Positions 9,530 to 21,575 of a DNA stretch of 64,000 nucleotides are shown here, one piece after another (within the stretch, counting starts at the first letter, position 1; each line of letters opens with the position of its first letter). The position numbers were made by a program, and so were the translations under genes. Source of the DNA: Galaxea fascicularis. Its lineage: Eukaryota > Cnidaria > Anthozoa > Scleractinia > Euphylliidae. Under the pieces are notes generated by a model, which was not told where the DNA came from, did no database searches, and saw nothing but the letters and a program-made list of their open reading frames with translations. The stretch lies in the NCBI GenBank assembly GCA_948470475.1, contig OX419338.1:35691095-35755094 (forward strand), written 5' to 3'.

Positions 9530-12500
9530 ATCCCGGTATCGCTCTCACCGAGTCAGTCGGGCACTGTTTCTCATGACACCGCAAACTGAGCAAATTAGTC
9601 TTGTTTTTTATCTTTGCACACAGCAAGAAGAGGCCGAAGTTCAAACGCTCAGACTATTCTATGACCTGCTCTCAGGCCGTCTTCACCAACAGTATCATGT
9701 TCATTTTCACAAGTTTGAGAAATTCTGATTCCTACGCCCGTACTTATCTTGATAAAAAAATGGAATACGAAAATAGTTTGAAATGCCTTGACTCGATTTT
9801 ATCTACCATACATTGTTTTAGATAAAGGAAGTTTTTCATTGTGTATTGTTCTGCAAACAAGTTGACCTCAAGCTGTTATGAGCGCTGAAACGGTGTCACG
9901 GTGTCAGGATTAAACAAAAGTTGCGCCTGCGCCACGTGATAACAGGGATGGGAAAATATATCCTGTTCCTTTACTTTCGGCAGGGAGAAGGGATTCGAAA
10001 CTAGGCTTGATGTTCAAGTAAATCGCAAATGCAGTTGAAACAAAACAAAGCGATTATTTTGCAGGCGGAGAATGCAGACAGTTATGTAAGGACCGTCCGA
10101 ATGGCATTCTTCTTTCTTGAATGTTGTTGTTTAACGTCCATTCTGACTACAAAGAGTTTGTGCACACAGCTCGTATTTATGTGCGTGTATTAAGTCATGT
10201 GTCATGGATCGCTGCTTTTCCGATCTTAATTATTTTGTTGCGGATTTGCTCACTGGAAAGCTATATCGAGATCAAGCCGAAATTTGGAACAGACGGGGGC
10301 GTATTTAATTGGGAGGGGGGAGGTGGGGGCAAGCGGACCACGGCCCCCCTTTTTTTCCTGTATTTTTAAAATGTTTCTGTAACCAACCATGTTTCATTGA
10401 AGTGGTATGCTGCATCAGGTAGTTTAACTTTATTTCAGTTCGGCCCCCACTTTCTACATTTTCTGGACCCGCCCCTGACATTCGTTAGATTGTACGACTG
10501 TCGAAAGAAAAAAACATTTTGGGAGGATTCAGTGACGAGGTCTCAATGTTTACACTATACTGAACAATCAGACTACGGCCAAACGATTTTCATATGAAAT
10601 TTGGACCCTGCGGGTTAACTCTATAGCACGCGGAAAATTTACGCCCTTTATTTCTCAAGTTTGTGGGAACGCAACCTTCATACTAGAAAATTAAATTGTA
10701 AACGTTTCTCTCGGAAAGAAAAATAAGGTAATTGTTTCCTAACTTGTCAGAGATAAATTTCTCAAACATTGCCTGGTGCGCGCGATCGCAAAACAATCAA
10801 AGAAGCATCTAATTACTGAATACGGAATCCAGTTGCCACTGAAGATCAACAATTATTTTCTTTAACGGCTGGTCTAGTCTCGTTTCCACTTTGAAAACAA
10901 GATTTACCCGGGGCTTCTAGGGATTTCGTCGTTTGATTTCAAGATGTGCAAACGCAATATCAAAGCGAGACCCGCTCGACAGTGCTGAGCGAATGGAAAC
11001 CGCTCTCATTTTAGTGGACGCTTTGTCAACTGTTGTGCGTCCTCTAACTTTACCCAAATTTCCATGTAAAAGCAGCTCATCTTCCTCCCGTTTGGTGCAC
11101 TCAACGAGTTTGAACCTCCAAAGCGAAAGGCGTTCGAAGTGTCGCTCTCGTGTGTTTGTTAGCTCTAGTCTTGCTATCCGGCTTTTACGCTTTAATCAAG
11201 AATTGAGGAAAAACCAAAGCTCACAGGTTGTGGCACTCTCGCGCGCGACCAGACGGGTTTCATTTCAGTGTCCTGAATTGTTCTAAATATCGTGAAAACA
11301 AATTGGCGAGATTTCAATTATACTAGATATCAGCTATCATTCAGATACTACTAGTAATTTACGCAAAGTCGAGGAAGCTCGGTATGGAGATAAAAAGGAG
11401 ACTTTGTTTAGGGCAAAATGGAAAACCTCTCATGCCTTGGATTTGCGTCGAACCACCGCAAGAGTAACATGATGTCCGTGCACGCTAAATAGTTTGATCA
11501 ATGTTCAAACAGCACTAATTGTATTTGTTAATGGATTTGCAGAAAAGGACAGGGCAAGCAATGAAAACGTACAGATAAAAAAAAATTCACCTGAAAATTT
11601 AATGAAAACAACTTAAGGAGTTGTGATTAGTAAAGTTTTACATTGTCCGTCGTGATTAATTCACCCGTGGAATCTTTTTATAACTCCTTTCACAGAATTA
11701 ATCAGTCTAATTTTTATTTAAAACAAGATAAACATAACCGCTTGGGTAATAATAATTAAGTTGTGACTGATCTTATCTCATTATCGAATGAAACAAGATA
11801 ATTCACACAACTATTGTCTGAATACAGAACTAAATCGTTTGGAAAAAGATGAAGCTGAACCAGATTGCCGCAGCAAAGCTCTTGTCCATGTAAACACCGA
11901 AGTCGAAACGAAACAGGGGTCTTTTAGCTTACGGATTTAGTACCGATGCAAATTAAACATTTCAGATCTGATAGAAAGGACTATATAACTAATATATAAT
12001 CAGAGAGACAGTGATTATACATAAGTTCATTGTCACGCCTGAACAATAACCAAAAAACAAAAGCTGTGGGTCTATTCCTTAATTGTAAAATAAACAGCCT
12101 TGCAATGTTGTGCGTCATATGTTTTATCTTATTTCAAAGAAAGTTTAAAGGTTTCCTTTACTGCCTGTACGAAACTATTATGCTGTTCCGTTCTATTTTC
12201 CTTATGAACGCAAACATTCTCCCTGATAAAGAGGATTTAGACATTTCTTTGTTTTGAGAAACAAGGCTTAAAAATAAAGCATTTTTCGGGAACTCGACGG
12301 TCGTTCTGTGTTGAACAAAAGTTTCACACAGTAGTTTTCTATTGACGAATTTGCAGTGTAATTAATGTAAGTGTCTTTTAAAACTTCGCAGGTTCTCAGA
12401 AATACTTTTAGAGAAGTGAAAAGAACACAGATAAAAGAACAGTGTGTGTACCTTTTGTTGTTTCAAGTACAAAGAATCAGCCGATAGCGTTAGCGACAGA

Positions 12501-12801
12501 TGCGACAAACACAGATGGAATTTCAAAACAGTATTTTGCCGCCAGCGAAATTACAGCGCCAGAGGCTCTGTGATTTTCGTGTTCGACTTTTGAATGGCAG
12601 ATGTCAGCCGAAAAACACAATCAAACACAAAAACCTTTTTCATTAAAGTTTTCTTCCAGCCGACAATTCATGCACCGGAAATCGTAGCAACACAATGGGC
12701 AATATTACAGATGCAAAAACACGGAAGAGGTCGCTGTTAACATCATTTTAGGCGGGGTTGTCTGCACAGCCGATCCATAGGTATTTCAGCTCCGAGAAAA
12801 C
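9530..12801. other. Intergenic, upstream of the p53-family gene
   Basis: No recognisable gene. 10310-10355 has G-rich and C-rich tracts. An open frame of 117 codons at 10933-11286 has no recognisable domain and a Ser/Arg-rich composition. The last part presumably contains the p53-family promoter, but I see no clear TATA box. TATTTCAG ending at 12789 could be an acceptor of a 5'UTR intron. Confidence 0.4.
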
Positions 12802-15800
12802 ATGGGCGAGACCTACATTTACGAGAAAATCGACGCCGAAATGAAAACCTTTCCTTGGAACTTCCCAGAAAAGTACAGCTTACCGGAATTTTTGCCAAGC
12901 CCTGCAACTTTTACTGATGGGTATGTTCCATTTGGTCCTCCAATTAATTAAATCGGGCAGCCTTGTGCTTACTGTTCCAAGCTGCAAGGCTGAGAGCTCA
13001 AACAGGAGACCAAAACTCGGCGGCAAAATCTTACAAATAGAACGAAGCTGTTACACATTAAAGTGATGATCGAACGCTTGAATTTAAAGGGTATAACACC
13101 CAACCATAACCGAGGTGTGCTTAGCTTGTTTTGGGGGAATATTAATACGCTAAATTATCACCTTGTTTCTCGCTCGTAGGGAAGGCGATCCGGGAAGTCT
13201 TAAGTTTGAGCCTGTGTCGGGTAAGTTATTGCGAAGTCAGTGTCATTTAAGTATCACATAAATAATGATTTGGCTCAATGCGATTTTAAGTTTCTAGTGT
13301 AGCGGATATATTGCCATACATTTAGTGCACAATCACAACTGTAGATGATTATCCAAAGCGATCTTAATTAGACAGGATTTATGGCTGAAAAGACAGACTT
13401 TTGAAGAGCTATCGATAATACTTTTTAGAGTTAATCATTTGGAAATCACCGAAACCAAAGATTGAAAGATCGATTTAGTCAATCAGAAATGCACACAAAA
13501 TTGATTTTCAGCTCAGCTGAAAGTCGTTATGTTTTGCAATCGCACGCCGCATGGCTTCTGAATATGCAAGTAAAAATTAAAGCAGCAAAGAGTATAGTTT
13601 TCATTAGTATTTACATTAACAGGGAAGTAACTTTTGAGAAGGAATCACTAAAGCTTGTTAATATACATTTACATTCCTAGTACAAGTCACTTGATGTACA
13701 GGAATTCATAACTTAGCGAAGAAGCGTCACAATAACTGCAGCAAATGAGACACCGACACAATTTATCAACAAACCGCAGTCTTTGTTCGAAAACAAGCTG
13801 TTCAGTGCGCGTCCGCGTGTTACCACAAGCCGCTAGCAGCCATAACAAAGGGTTATATGCTTGAGAAAGCGTTAAATTCTCCAAGCGACCATCAGAAATT
13901 TATTATTATTATAATTCTGATGGTCGCATGGAGTTAGAAGGTGCATCAAAGTACACGCCCCCAATTTTCGTGGCCTGCACGTCTGCTTGACAAAAATCTA
14001 TTCAGTTGAGCTTAATTGACACTTCTCGACAGCTGGAACTCTCTTCACTAGGAAAGTTTTATTAACCCTACATTTCAGAAATTAATACAGTCACGATTAA
14101 ATATTTTGGCTTCCCGTTCAACATTTCATGTCCTCCTTGATACAATTTACTTTTCTTCTCCTGCGAATCAATCTGCATGTGAAGTTCGCGATTTTTTATA
14201 TCTGTCCAATTGTCTGGAAGAGTGCTACTACACCTCTGGTGCGAGTAACTAACCATTGATGGATTGGCGTATGGGGTGATGACCTTTCAGCCCAAATATA
14301 ACCACGCAGCTGCTTCGGATTTGATACGCAAATCAACGCAAAGCGGCCATCTGTTTATCGATGAAAAGACTAAAAGGAACAAAAGTTAGGATGCGGGGGA
14401 GGGGAAGGGAGAGTGAAGAAGGGGAGGGTGGGGTGGAGCGGCAGGGGAGGGGTAGATACCGCTCCCATGTTCCTCCCAGAGTGTTCTGATCAAGAACGAG
14501 GAAGTATTTTCAACAAGGAGCATGTCAGCTGCCGACAACAGCGAATTAATTAGCGAAGGACAGAACGCTCGCCGCTGATTTTGTTTCAAGGAACACTGAA
14601 GGTGTTCAGAACTGACGTCTGCAATCCTTAACAAGGTTAAAACAACGCAGCAAAAGGTTTTTCCGTCAGCTCAGGGATACCGCGAGTGGGGAGGCAAAAA
14701 TAATAATTGCCATGCATTACAGCGAGGAATCCGAAAACAGAGCGTTGATTAAATACCATTTCATGGTTAATTCAGCTATTTACTAAGTAGAATGTTTCGA
14801 AAAACTATCCTCAACAAAATAAACGAATTACCAGATAAATAGTGTGACAGTGTGGTGTGAAAAATGATAAGCATCCAAGCAACAGCCATCAACATCGTCC
14901 GATTGTGTTTTCAAATGATGATGAAAAGTCTTCTCTCCAATCGACTGATTTGTGTGACTGAAGTAGATCAAGAAAGCAAGCAAGTGTTGGTAATAAACCC
15001 CGGCAGTCAAGAAATCGTTAACACGCGCACGATTTTTAATACAACATTTGCGGGCGAACTCGTGTTTCCCAACTTGCAACATTTTAGATTGAGGTTAAAA
15101 TTCTTTGTTTTTGTTTCTTGTTTCTAGAACCAACGCAACAAGAGTATGCAGAAACCCAGTTGCAGTACTCTCCTACTGTAGACCCGGTATAAAAGTATTA
15201 TTTTTTTTTTCAGTGAATTATTTGACTTTTTGTAGCAAAGATTTTCAAACTTTATTCATTGCAAAAACGCTATCCTGTTAGTCTAAAAAACGTTTTTAAG
15301 GCTCAGTGTGTTTTCAGTTTCATTGTTTTGGGATGTCTTTTTTCATGTAGTCTCGAATAAAATCAGTAGTTTCTAATTCCTAACTCCTTTGAACAGAAAA
15401 CCTTAAACATTCCGAAATCTTTGTTGACTGAGATCGACGTACTGCAAACTTGCTGTAACAACGTCAAATATTTGAACCACAAAATGCGATATTTTTCAGC
15501 CGGAAAGTTTGCCGATCTTGGCGGAAGATCACTCTCAAGATTTTCCAGAATTTGTGGAGCCGCTTACACCTATGGCCATGGACCCGATGGCAAGGTTTCC
15601 TCCAATAGAAGCACAAGAATATATCAATTTATCCCCACCGCAAGTGACGTCTCCAAGCACGTGAGTAGAAAACTATTCCTTCATTCCTTGCTGGAGGCAT
15701 CTTGAAATAAAATGCATGCAACGGAATAGAGAAACAATCATTTAAGACATACGTTTTAAGGTATTCTTTAATTTAAATGTCTAAAACCTAGTGAATCTTT

Positions 15801-18800
15801 CACAATTTTATAACCAAATATATTTTCGTTGGCATTTTCAGGAACGAATTTCACGGGGAATGCAATTTCAGGATGGTTTTAGAAACCCAGGTAATTTCTT
15901 TTGATGTTGTATAAAATATTTGGCCTTTTTTCGGCTGTTGAATAAAACTGAAAATAAACAAAGTTTGAAAGTTGTTTTGTTCAACTTTTACAGCCCAAGA
16001 AAGTAGCCAACCCTGATTGGATTGTAAGTATAGACAATTCTTGGTTTGCTTTATCCTCTCACGCGTTTCCATTAACTTTTTAAGCTTAAATCTCGGTCTA
16101 CTAAATTACCCCGATTATTTAAAAAAAACGCACATTATATTATCTTATATGTTAAAAAAAAACTAATCAGCACGAACAAGCTGTTTTTTTTGACAAACTA
16201 GAGATCGCAATGCTTGTCACCTGATGTTCGAGTGATTTCCTGCGTTTATCACCTGTTGCATTGCTTACCACAAGTTGTATTTTCTCGCGCTTGGTAAAAG
16301 TTGTATTTTGTAGAACTTCACAGCCTTTACCAGATATGGTACTACTTAGGCCTGCCCATTTTCCTCAGTTTTTTGGCTGGTTATTTGCAATATTTCTTTT
16401 GTATGGGGAAAATGTTTTATTTCAAACGAGTTTCATGATTTACTACTCACACGCAATTTATTCCTTTTTTGCAGTATTCTGTCATCCAGAAAAAGCTGTA
16501 CATAAAGTCAAAGACACCATGTCCTGTTAGATTCTTAACTACAGGTGAAACTTCCTATTCCATGTTGAACATCAGTGCTGTCCTAATTAAAATCCTCCTG
16601 GTTCAGCTAACCACCATTAATCCTTTAATCCCTAACCGTGACCAATACTTATTTAATTTCTCCTCGTAGAAACACTATTCAATCAAACATAAAGGTTGTG
16701 AGAAAAATGAAGTGATTAACAAGTAACAAAGTCTTGATTGTTTAACAAATTCTCCTCATCATCACCATGAAAATGTATGTTGAACAGTGAAGAGAATATA
16801 CATTCTGATACTAGGGTCACTCACGTCAATCATTGTTTGTTTGGTACCCAGGTCCCCCGCCTCCCGGAGCGTTTATCCGCGCCATGCCAGTGTTTCGACA
16901 GCCTGAGCATGCTAAGGATGTGGTCCGTTGCTGTCGGAATCATACAGAAGAATATTCAGGTAATTTTAAAAACACCCTAACCTATTCCAATGAGGAGAGG
17001 CATCACGCAGAAGTGGGCGCGAAATAGTCTTTGAGTCTCAGTGCTGGACTGGTCTCTCACATTACATGAACCCTTTCACAATAATACATTAAAATATCCT
17101 CAGAGGTCACAAACGTAGATTGTTTCACGTTCTCAGGCTCTCCAACAACAGGTCATTTCCTTCGCTGTGACAACCAAGAGGCAGTGTACGAGGAATGTCC
17201 CCTGACCACCAGGCACTCTGTCAGGATACCGCTGCGAGCACCACCTACAGGTGAGACACAGCAATCTATGGCAATTACTAATTCAGCACTGAAACATTCC
17301 TTTACAATAGCTTATAATTTAAAGGAAACTGTTTATTAATTGCATTTAGCTGATGAAACAGAGGAACTCGGGGTCCATGAACTGTTTTACTTCATCTGCA
17401 ACAATTCGTGTGGTGGACTGAACAGGAGGCCGATACAAATCATCTTTACTTTGGAAAATCTGTAAGTATCTGTTTCATTTCTGATCCACTTTCCTCCCAC
17501 CCCACCCTCAATATAATTTTTTAACTTGACACACGTGATCACGTGGGCCTCGACCACAATCAACTGGTTCCTTGATTTTTCACAAAACATATTTATCACG
17601 CTGTACACTGATTAAACCAGGCAATTTGGTTCATTATGCCATGAGCCTTGCCATCTTGTATATTGGCAGGAACACCGGCCAATCACTGATCTTTCTTTGT
17701 TAATTACAGGTCAGGCAACGCCGTCCTGGGACGATGTTACGTTAACGTCAGGGTTTGCGCATGCCCAGGACGAGACTCAAAACAAGAAATCGAGGCTATT
17801 AACCGGCCAGGCAAAAAGAGAAAACCTAAATCAGGTGATTTGATTTAAACAGTCATGGTTTAAAGGGAGAATGTTATTGTTGTGAAGGGGCTGTAGAAAC
17901 ATGATTTGATCAGCCTATCCTGTTCCCGCTCATAGCAGCAGTTACATGTGATTACTTTTTAGTGCTTTGTGAATGGTCAGTGCAATCACTTTGATTTTGG
18001 TGTTTTGGCACTCAAATAAAAATCACTCTAAATATCATTATGTTATTTCTGTTGTTGTATCGCTGTAATGATAATTGTAGTGATTATTCTCTAAGATGAC
18101 TATAGTTTAGTTATTTGTGTATTTTTAATATTAGGGGATCAAGGTTTAATTGGATTGGGAGGCCCTCATGATCTGAGTTGCTTTGGTGCAAAGATGTCTA
18201 AAGAAGACAGCACTGTGTACAATCTCAAGGTATTCCATTCTCTGCAAGAGCAAGCTCGGTCCAGGCTGCTCTCAATTCTTGGATTAAACGACTCAAGTTA
18301 AACTTTGATTAGGGATTTAGTTTTCTTGAGGCTATGGACGGAACACAAGTTACCACTCCAAATGATAGGGAAAAAAGTGTTCGAGTACTGACTACCTGTT
18401 TTCTTTTCGTTGGCAGATCTGTGGGTTCAACAATTACCTGATGCTAAAAAGAATAGCGATCGCACTGGAACTATTTACAAACATGGAGAATAAATTGTAA
18501 GTGGTACAGCATGGATTCAGGTGTTCACTAGGATTTATCCCTGCGCTATATATTTAGATACATTTTCTACTCATCTCCAGCAAAACAACAGTCTGTGATA
18601 CCCAACAGATTGCGAGGATGATTTGCAATAGACTTAATCAAGAGAGACAGTGTATCATATAATTCAGGAACAGAGTTGCCGGCAGATAAAACAATCGGAA
18701 GTTTACTGAGAGGAACGAAAAACGGTAGTTTCATGCTGTTGACTCATAAGCAGAGAAAAGTGAGATAGTAATTTTTAAAACAAACGCTAAAGTAAATAGA

Positions 18801-19864
18801 CGACCTTCTCTATTGCCACCTCCCTACATACTTTTGTCCCATACACCTTCAATCAATTAATAAAATCCATCCATCCATCCATCCATCCATCAATCAATCA
18901 ATCCCTCCATCAATCAATCAATCAATCAATTAATCAATTTTTACTTAATATACAGCACCGCAATGGAACCTCAAGATTTGGAAATGCCAGACTTCAATGA
19001 TTACACACCAGAGGTAAGAGCTTTAATTGCTTTATTTGGCCAAACAATCCCTTAAACGGCAAGAATAAAGCTATACTCGCTTGTCCTGCGTGCCAAAGGC
19101 GCCTTCAATTTCCAAGAAAAAGAAACTCGAAAGGAATTCCTCTCAATTAGTAACTGAATGACTATGTCAACCCGAAAAAAAAAACAGTTGATAATGCTTT
19201 AATCTAATTTAATTTAATTTGATTTTTTTCATTAGCAGGATCAAGATACATCCGAACCGGACTCTACTATCATCAAGTAAGTCAAATATCTAACAAGCAA
19301 CCGCCATACCAGTTACTACTTATTGCTCATGTGCAGGCTATGCGATATTTTGTAAGAATTGCTTCGCTAGTCCTCGGTGTACACTGCACTTGCAGTTACC
19401 CTTATACAACTGATTCGATGGCAGTAGCGCTCTGTTACAAAAATTCAACCTAACGAAGTTTTTTCGACTACTTTTTTATGCGCGTTTTTGTCCGTCGGTT
19501 TGCTTCAATGACAATGGTTATGCGATTGGTCATGTGATCATTATGCGCGCCTGTGAAGTTGTACTTTAAAAAATGCGAGCGATAAGGTCTACTTCATGAG
19601 CGAGATCACGAATTTTCTTCTTATCATTATCGCAACAGGTCCTTGACGTGTGATTCGCCATCAGCTGTCGTTGGCCAGGAATCGTTTGCAATTCCACCTC
19701 CTCAGACAGAGTCCTGGTACACAACCATCCCAGAAGACCAAGCGGGTGAAGTCACTCAGCCCCCAAATTCCTCCCCAAAGTGTTTCACCTATCGACGAAT
19801 CACGCGTGTGTTAGAGTGCTTTGACGTCGCGCAAACAGTAAAGCTTTCTGATTGCTTAAGATAA
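12802..19864 (+). CDS. p53/p63/p73-family transcription factor, 16 exons, 494 aa
   Basis: Exons joined in frame: 12802-12920, 13180-13220, 15128-15186, 15500-15660, 15842-15890, 15994-16023, 16475-16544, 16852-16959, 17137-17250, 17350-17461, 17710-17834, 18135-18229, 18417-18496, 18956-19013, 19239-19276, 19639-19864. All use GT..AG and phases agree. Residues 1-126 are acidic and proline-rich, a likely activation region. About 127-318 is the DNA-binding domain: KLYIKSKTPCPV, KDVVRCCRNH, FICNNSCGGLNRRP, VRVCACPGRD. Zinc ligands are C204, H207, C267 and C271; DNA-contact arginines R276 and R302 match human R248 and R273. A nuclear localisation signal (KKRKPK) lies at 323-328. The tetramerisation region is about 350-388 (YNLKICGFNNYLMLKRIAIA, then LEL). 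The tail (389-494) shows no SAM domain. Introns inside the DNA-binding domain fall where human TP53 has them (after SG, PP and LE.. motifs). It likely acts as a tetrameric nuclear stress-response factor. An upstream noncoding exon is possible. Confidence 0.93.
13876..13937. repeat. Hairpin repeat in p53-family intron 2
   Basis: CCAAGCGACCATCAGAA and TTCTGATGGTCGCATGG are near-perfect inverted arms around an ATTATTATTATA loop, a small foldback element in the long second intron. Confidence 0.65.
14391..14455 (+). repeat. G/A-rich low-complexity tract in intron 2
   Basis: About 65 bases are almost entirely G and A on this strand, with many runs of GGGG. The frame on the other strand is Pro/Ser low complexity and not a gene. 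The tract could form G-quadruplex or triplex structures (inference). Confidence 0.6.
16618..16810. repeat. Diverged copy of the CCCTAA.. dispersed repeat in an intron
   Basis: TTAATCCCTAACCGTGACCA, TTTCTCCTCGTAG and CAAATTCTCCTCATCATC match, with many changes, the order of motifs in the copies at 4583 and 60130. It lies in intron 7 of the p53-family gene. Confidence 0.35.
18868..18939. repeat. (CATC)n / (AATC)n microsatellite in intron 13
   Basis: Tandem CCAT units pass into CAAT units, ending 16 bases before the acceptor of exon 14. The tract occupies the space where the polypyrimidine/branch region would be expected. Confidence 0.85.
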
Positions 19865-21040
19865 TGCAATTAAATGGATTTCCTCATGAGATTTAAAAGA
19901 AAATGTCGTTATCTCCTTCTTTCTTTTGTAAATACACAACGCGAATGAAATAAGACGCCGGTCTTAGTTGATTTAAGGAAGCAAGAACAACAATGTGTGG
20001 AGTTCGGGGTAAACAAGTGTTCATTTTGAGATAGGCTTAATATCGTTGCCTTTGTTGTCATGACTGTTACCTTTCCCATCTGTTTTCCGGCAGTTGCGTT
20101 ACTAGTTGTAAGTTCTGAAGTTGTTCTAGTGAAGCATAAATAGACCTTTACTGGCATTTTATCTTCCTAATAATCGTGTTGTCGCTGGTAGTATTACAAA
20201 TCCTTATTCATTTTGACCAGATTTTAACGATCGATTCTCAATAATAAGAGAGGAAGTAGTCTGTGTGGAGGTAAAGTGCAGACGTCGCACGGTGTTTGCA
20301 TACTGCCATGGGTAAAAAAATGTACTAGAAAACAGCTAAGGTCGAGTTAGTTGTCGTTTCTAAGGCACATTTTATTTTGAGCAAAGATGAAAATGATACA
20401 GTATGACATGTTGTAAGTTAAACCTCAATCGTGATCAGTGAAGGTAACAAATGGTCTTTGAGAAAATCTAACATCAGTCTAAGTGCTTTCTAAAGTTTTT
20501 TAAGCAGCTATAAAAAGGATTTTACAGAGCAAACATTGCAATCAGTGATTTCTCCAAAATGTTGACGAGATTATTACTTGCTATTTCATTTTCCCGTCAA
20601 AACGTGAGGCGTTTTTAAAAACATTTTTAAGAAATAACCATTAGAAGCTTGCCCAAATTAAAGGCGTTGGGTGAGCCTGCGATAGTCCAGCATCTCATCC
20701 AGTTAGATTAGGCTTACCATTGATAGATCCTTTGCTAAAAAAAATTAAAAACTTTTGTTCTGCTTGAGATTTATGGACTGTTTGTGACTTATTTGTAACT
20801 GTTTTGTAATTGAGTTACAAAGCAAAGCCGCAGATGTTTTATAAAGAATGTTTTAGCGAAGTTACAGGTAGTTGTCATCATGTAGGATCTGTAGTCGTCA
20901 CCATTATGAGATGTAGTCATCAAATCAATATAGCTTTACTTTACTATAAAACTGTAGCTCATAGAAGTGTTTTGTATTTTTTAAAAGTTTCCAGCTATAT
21001 TTTTATGTTGACTAAAATAAACAGAACGTTATTTTGTAGT
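19865..21040 (+). other. Probable 3'UTR and downstream of the p53-family gene
   Basis: No coding signal seen. AATAAA at 21016-21021 is a candidate polyadenylation signal, immediately upstream of a repeat. The UTR would be about 1.1 kb (inference). Confidence 0.4.
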
Positions 21041-21467
21041 CCGCAACACTACCTCACTAGCGATGCAAGTAACAGAAATACCGGAGGGGTGTGCCGCCCG
21101 GTTCTTCGAATCCTGACCTTATTTCAGACCAAAATATGCCATTTCCACACCCGTTTTTAGACCTCGCCTGGTCAGATCCAAATTATCCCACTGGCTTTGT
21201 TGGAGCGTAATTGAACTTGGCATTGGTCAAATTCAGCTCGGATGATATATTTTGGTTCACTTATCCAATTTCTCTATTACAAATTTGGAGTTGAAAAGAC
21301 AACTGAAACGTTTATACGTTCTCTTGGTTCACTTAAAAACCATACCCAATTTCAGACCAAAATGGTCAAAATCTATATAAGTTTTTAGACCAAAACGGCT
21401 CAAACACCATACTCTTTAGGACGGCGCATATCATATAACTTATATAGGGTAGTATCCCCCCAGGCAA
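21041..21467. repeat. Degenerate repeat with internal ATTTCAGACCAAAATGG units
   Basis: Runs of TTTCAGACCAAAAT-like units recur (about 21120, 21350, 21390). The ends look related: GGAGGGGTGTGCCGCC at the left, and GGACGGCGCATATC followed by ATCCCCCCAGG at the right. I recall similar sequence as a common coral interspersed repeat. Its right end coincides with the truncation point of the pseudogene fragment at 21468. Confidence 0.5.
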
Positions 21468-21575
21468 AAATAATGACAGAAAAACACACATCGAAAGTGC
21501 TGCCAAGACTGAATTCAATTTGATCAACCGTGAACAAATTAAAACCGGCCATTTCGAGAAAATGCGACGAAAATT
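21468..21575 (-). pseudogene. Decayed fragment of a third copy of the tandem-repeat membrane protein
   Basis: Read on the minus strand, 21545-21468 encodes LFTVDQIEFSLGSTFDVCFS and then VIIFA. This is close to LLTVDQIELSLGGTLLAFDV and CFSIIIL of the intact gene at 23836, and nucleotide similarity is high across about 75 bases. Relative to that gene a short segment coding for LLA is missing. The fragment is cut at the edge of the repeat ending at 21467. Only the last helix region of the protein is recognisable; upstream sequence is degraded. Confidence 0.7.

Noticed and set aside
10933..11286. 117-codon frame upstream of the p53-family gene
   Set aside because: Ser/Arg-rich composition without domains, no evident initiation context or splicing.
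14386..14634. Proline/serine-rich 82-codon minus-strand frame
   Set aside because: Produced by the G/A-rich tract inside the p53-family intron.
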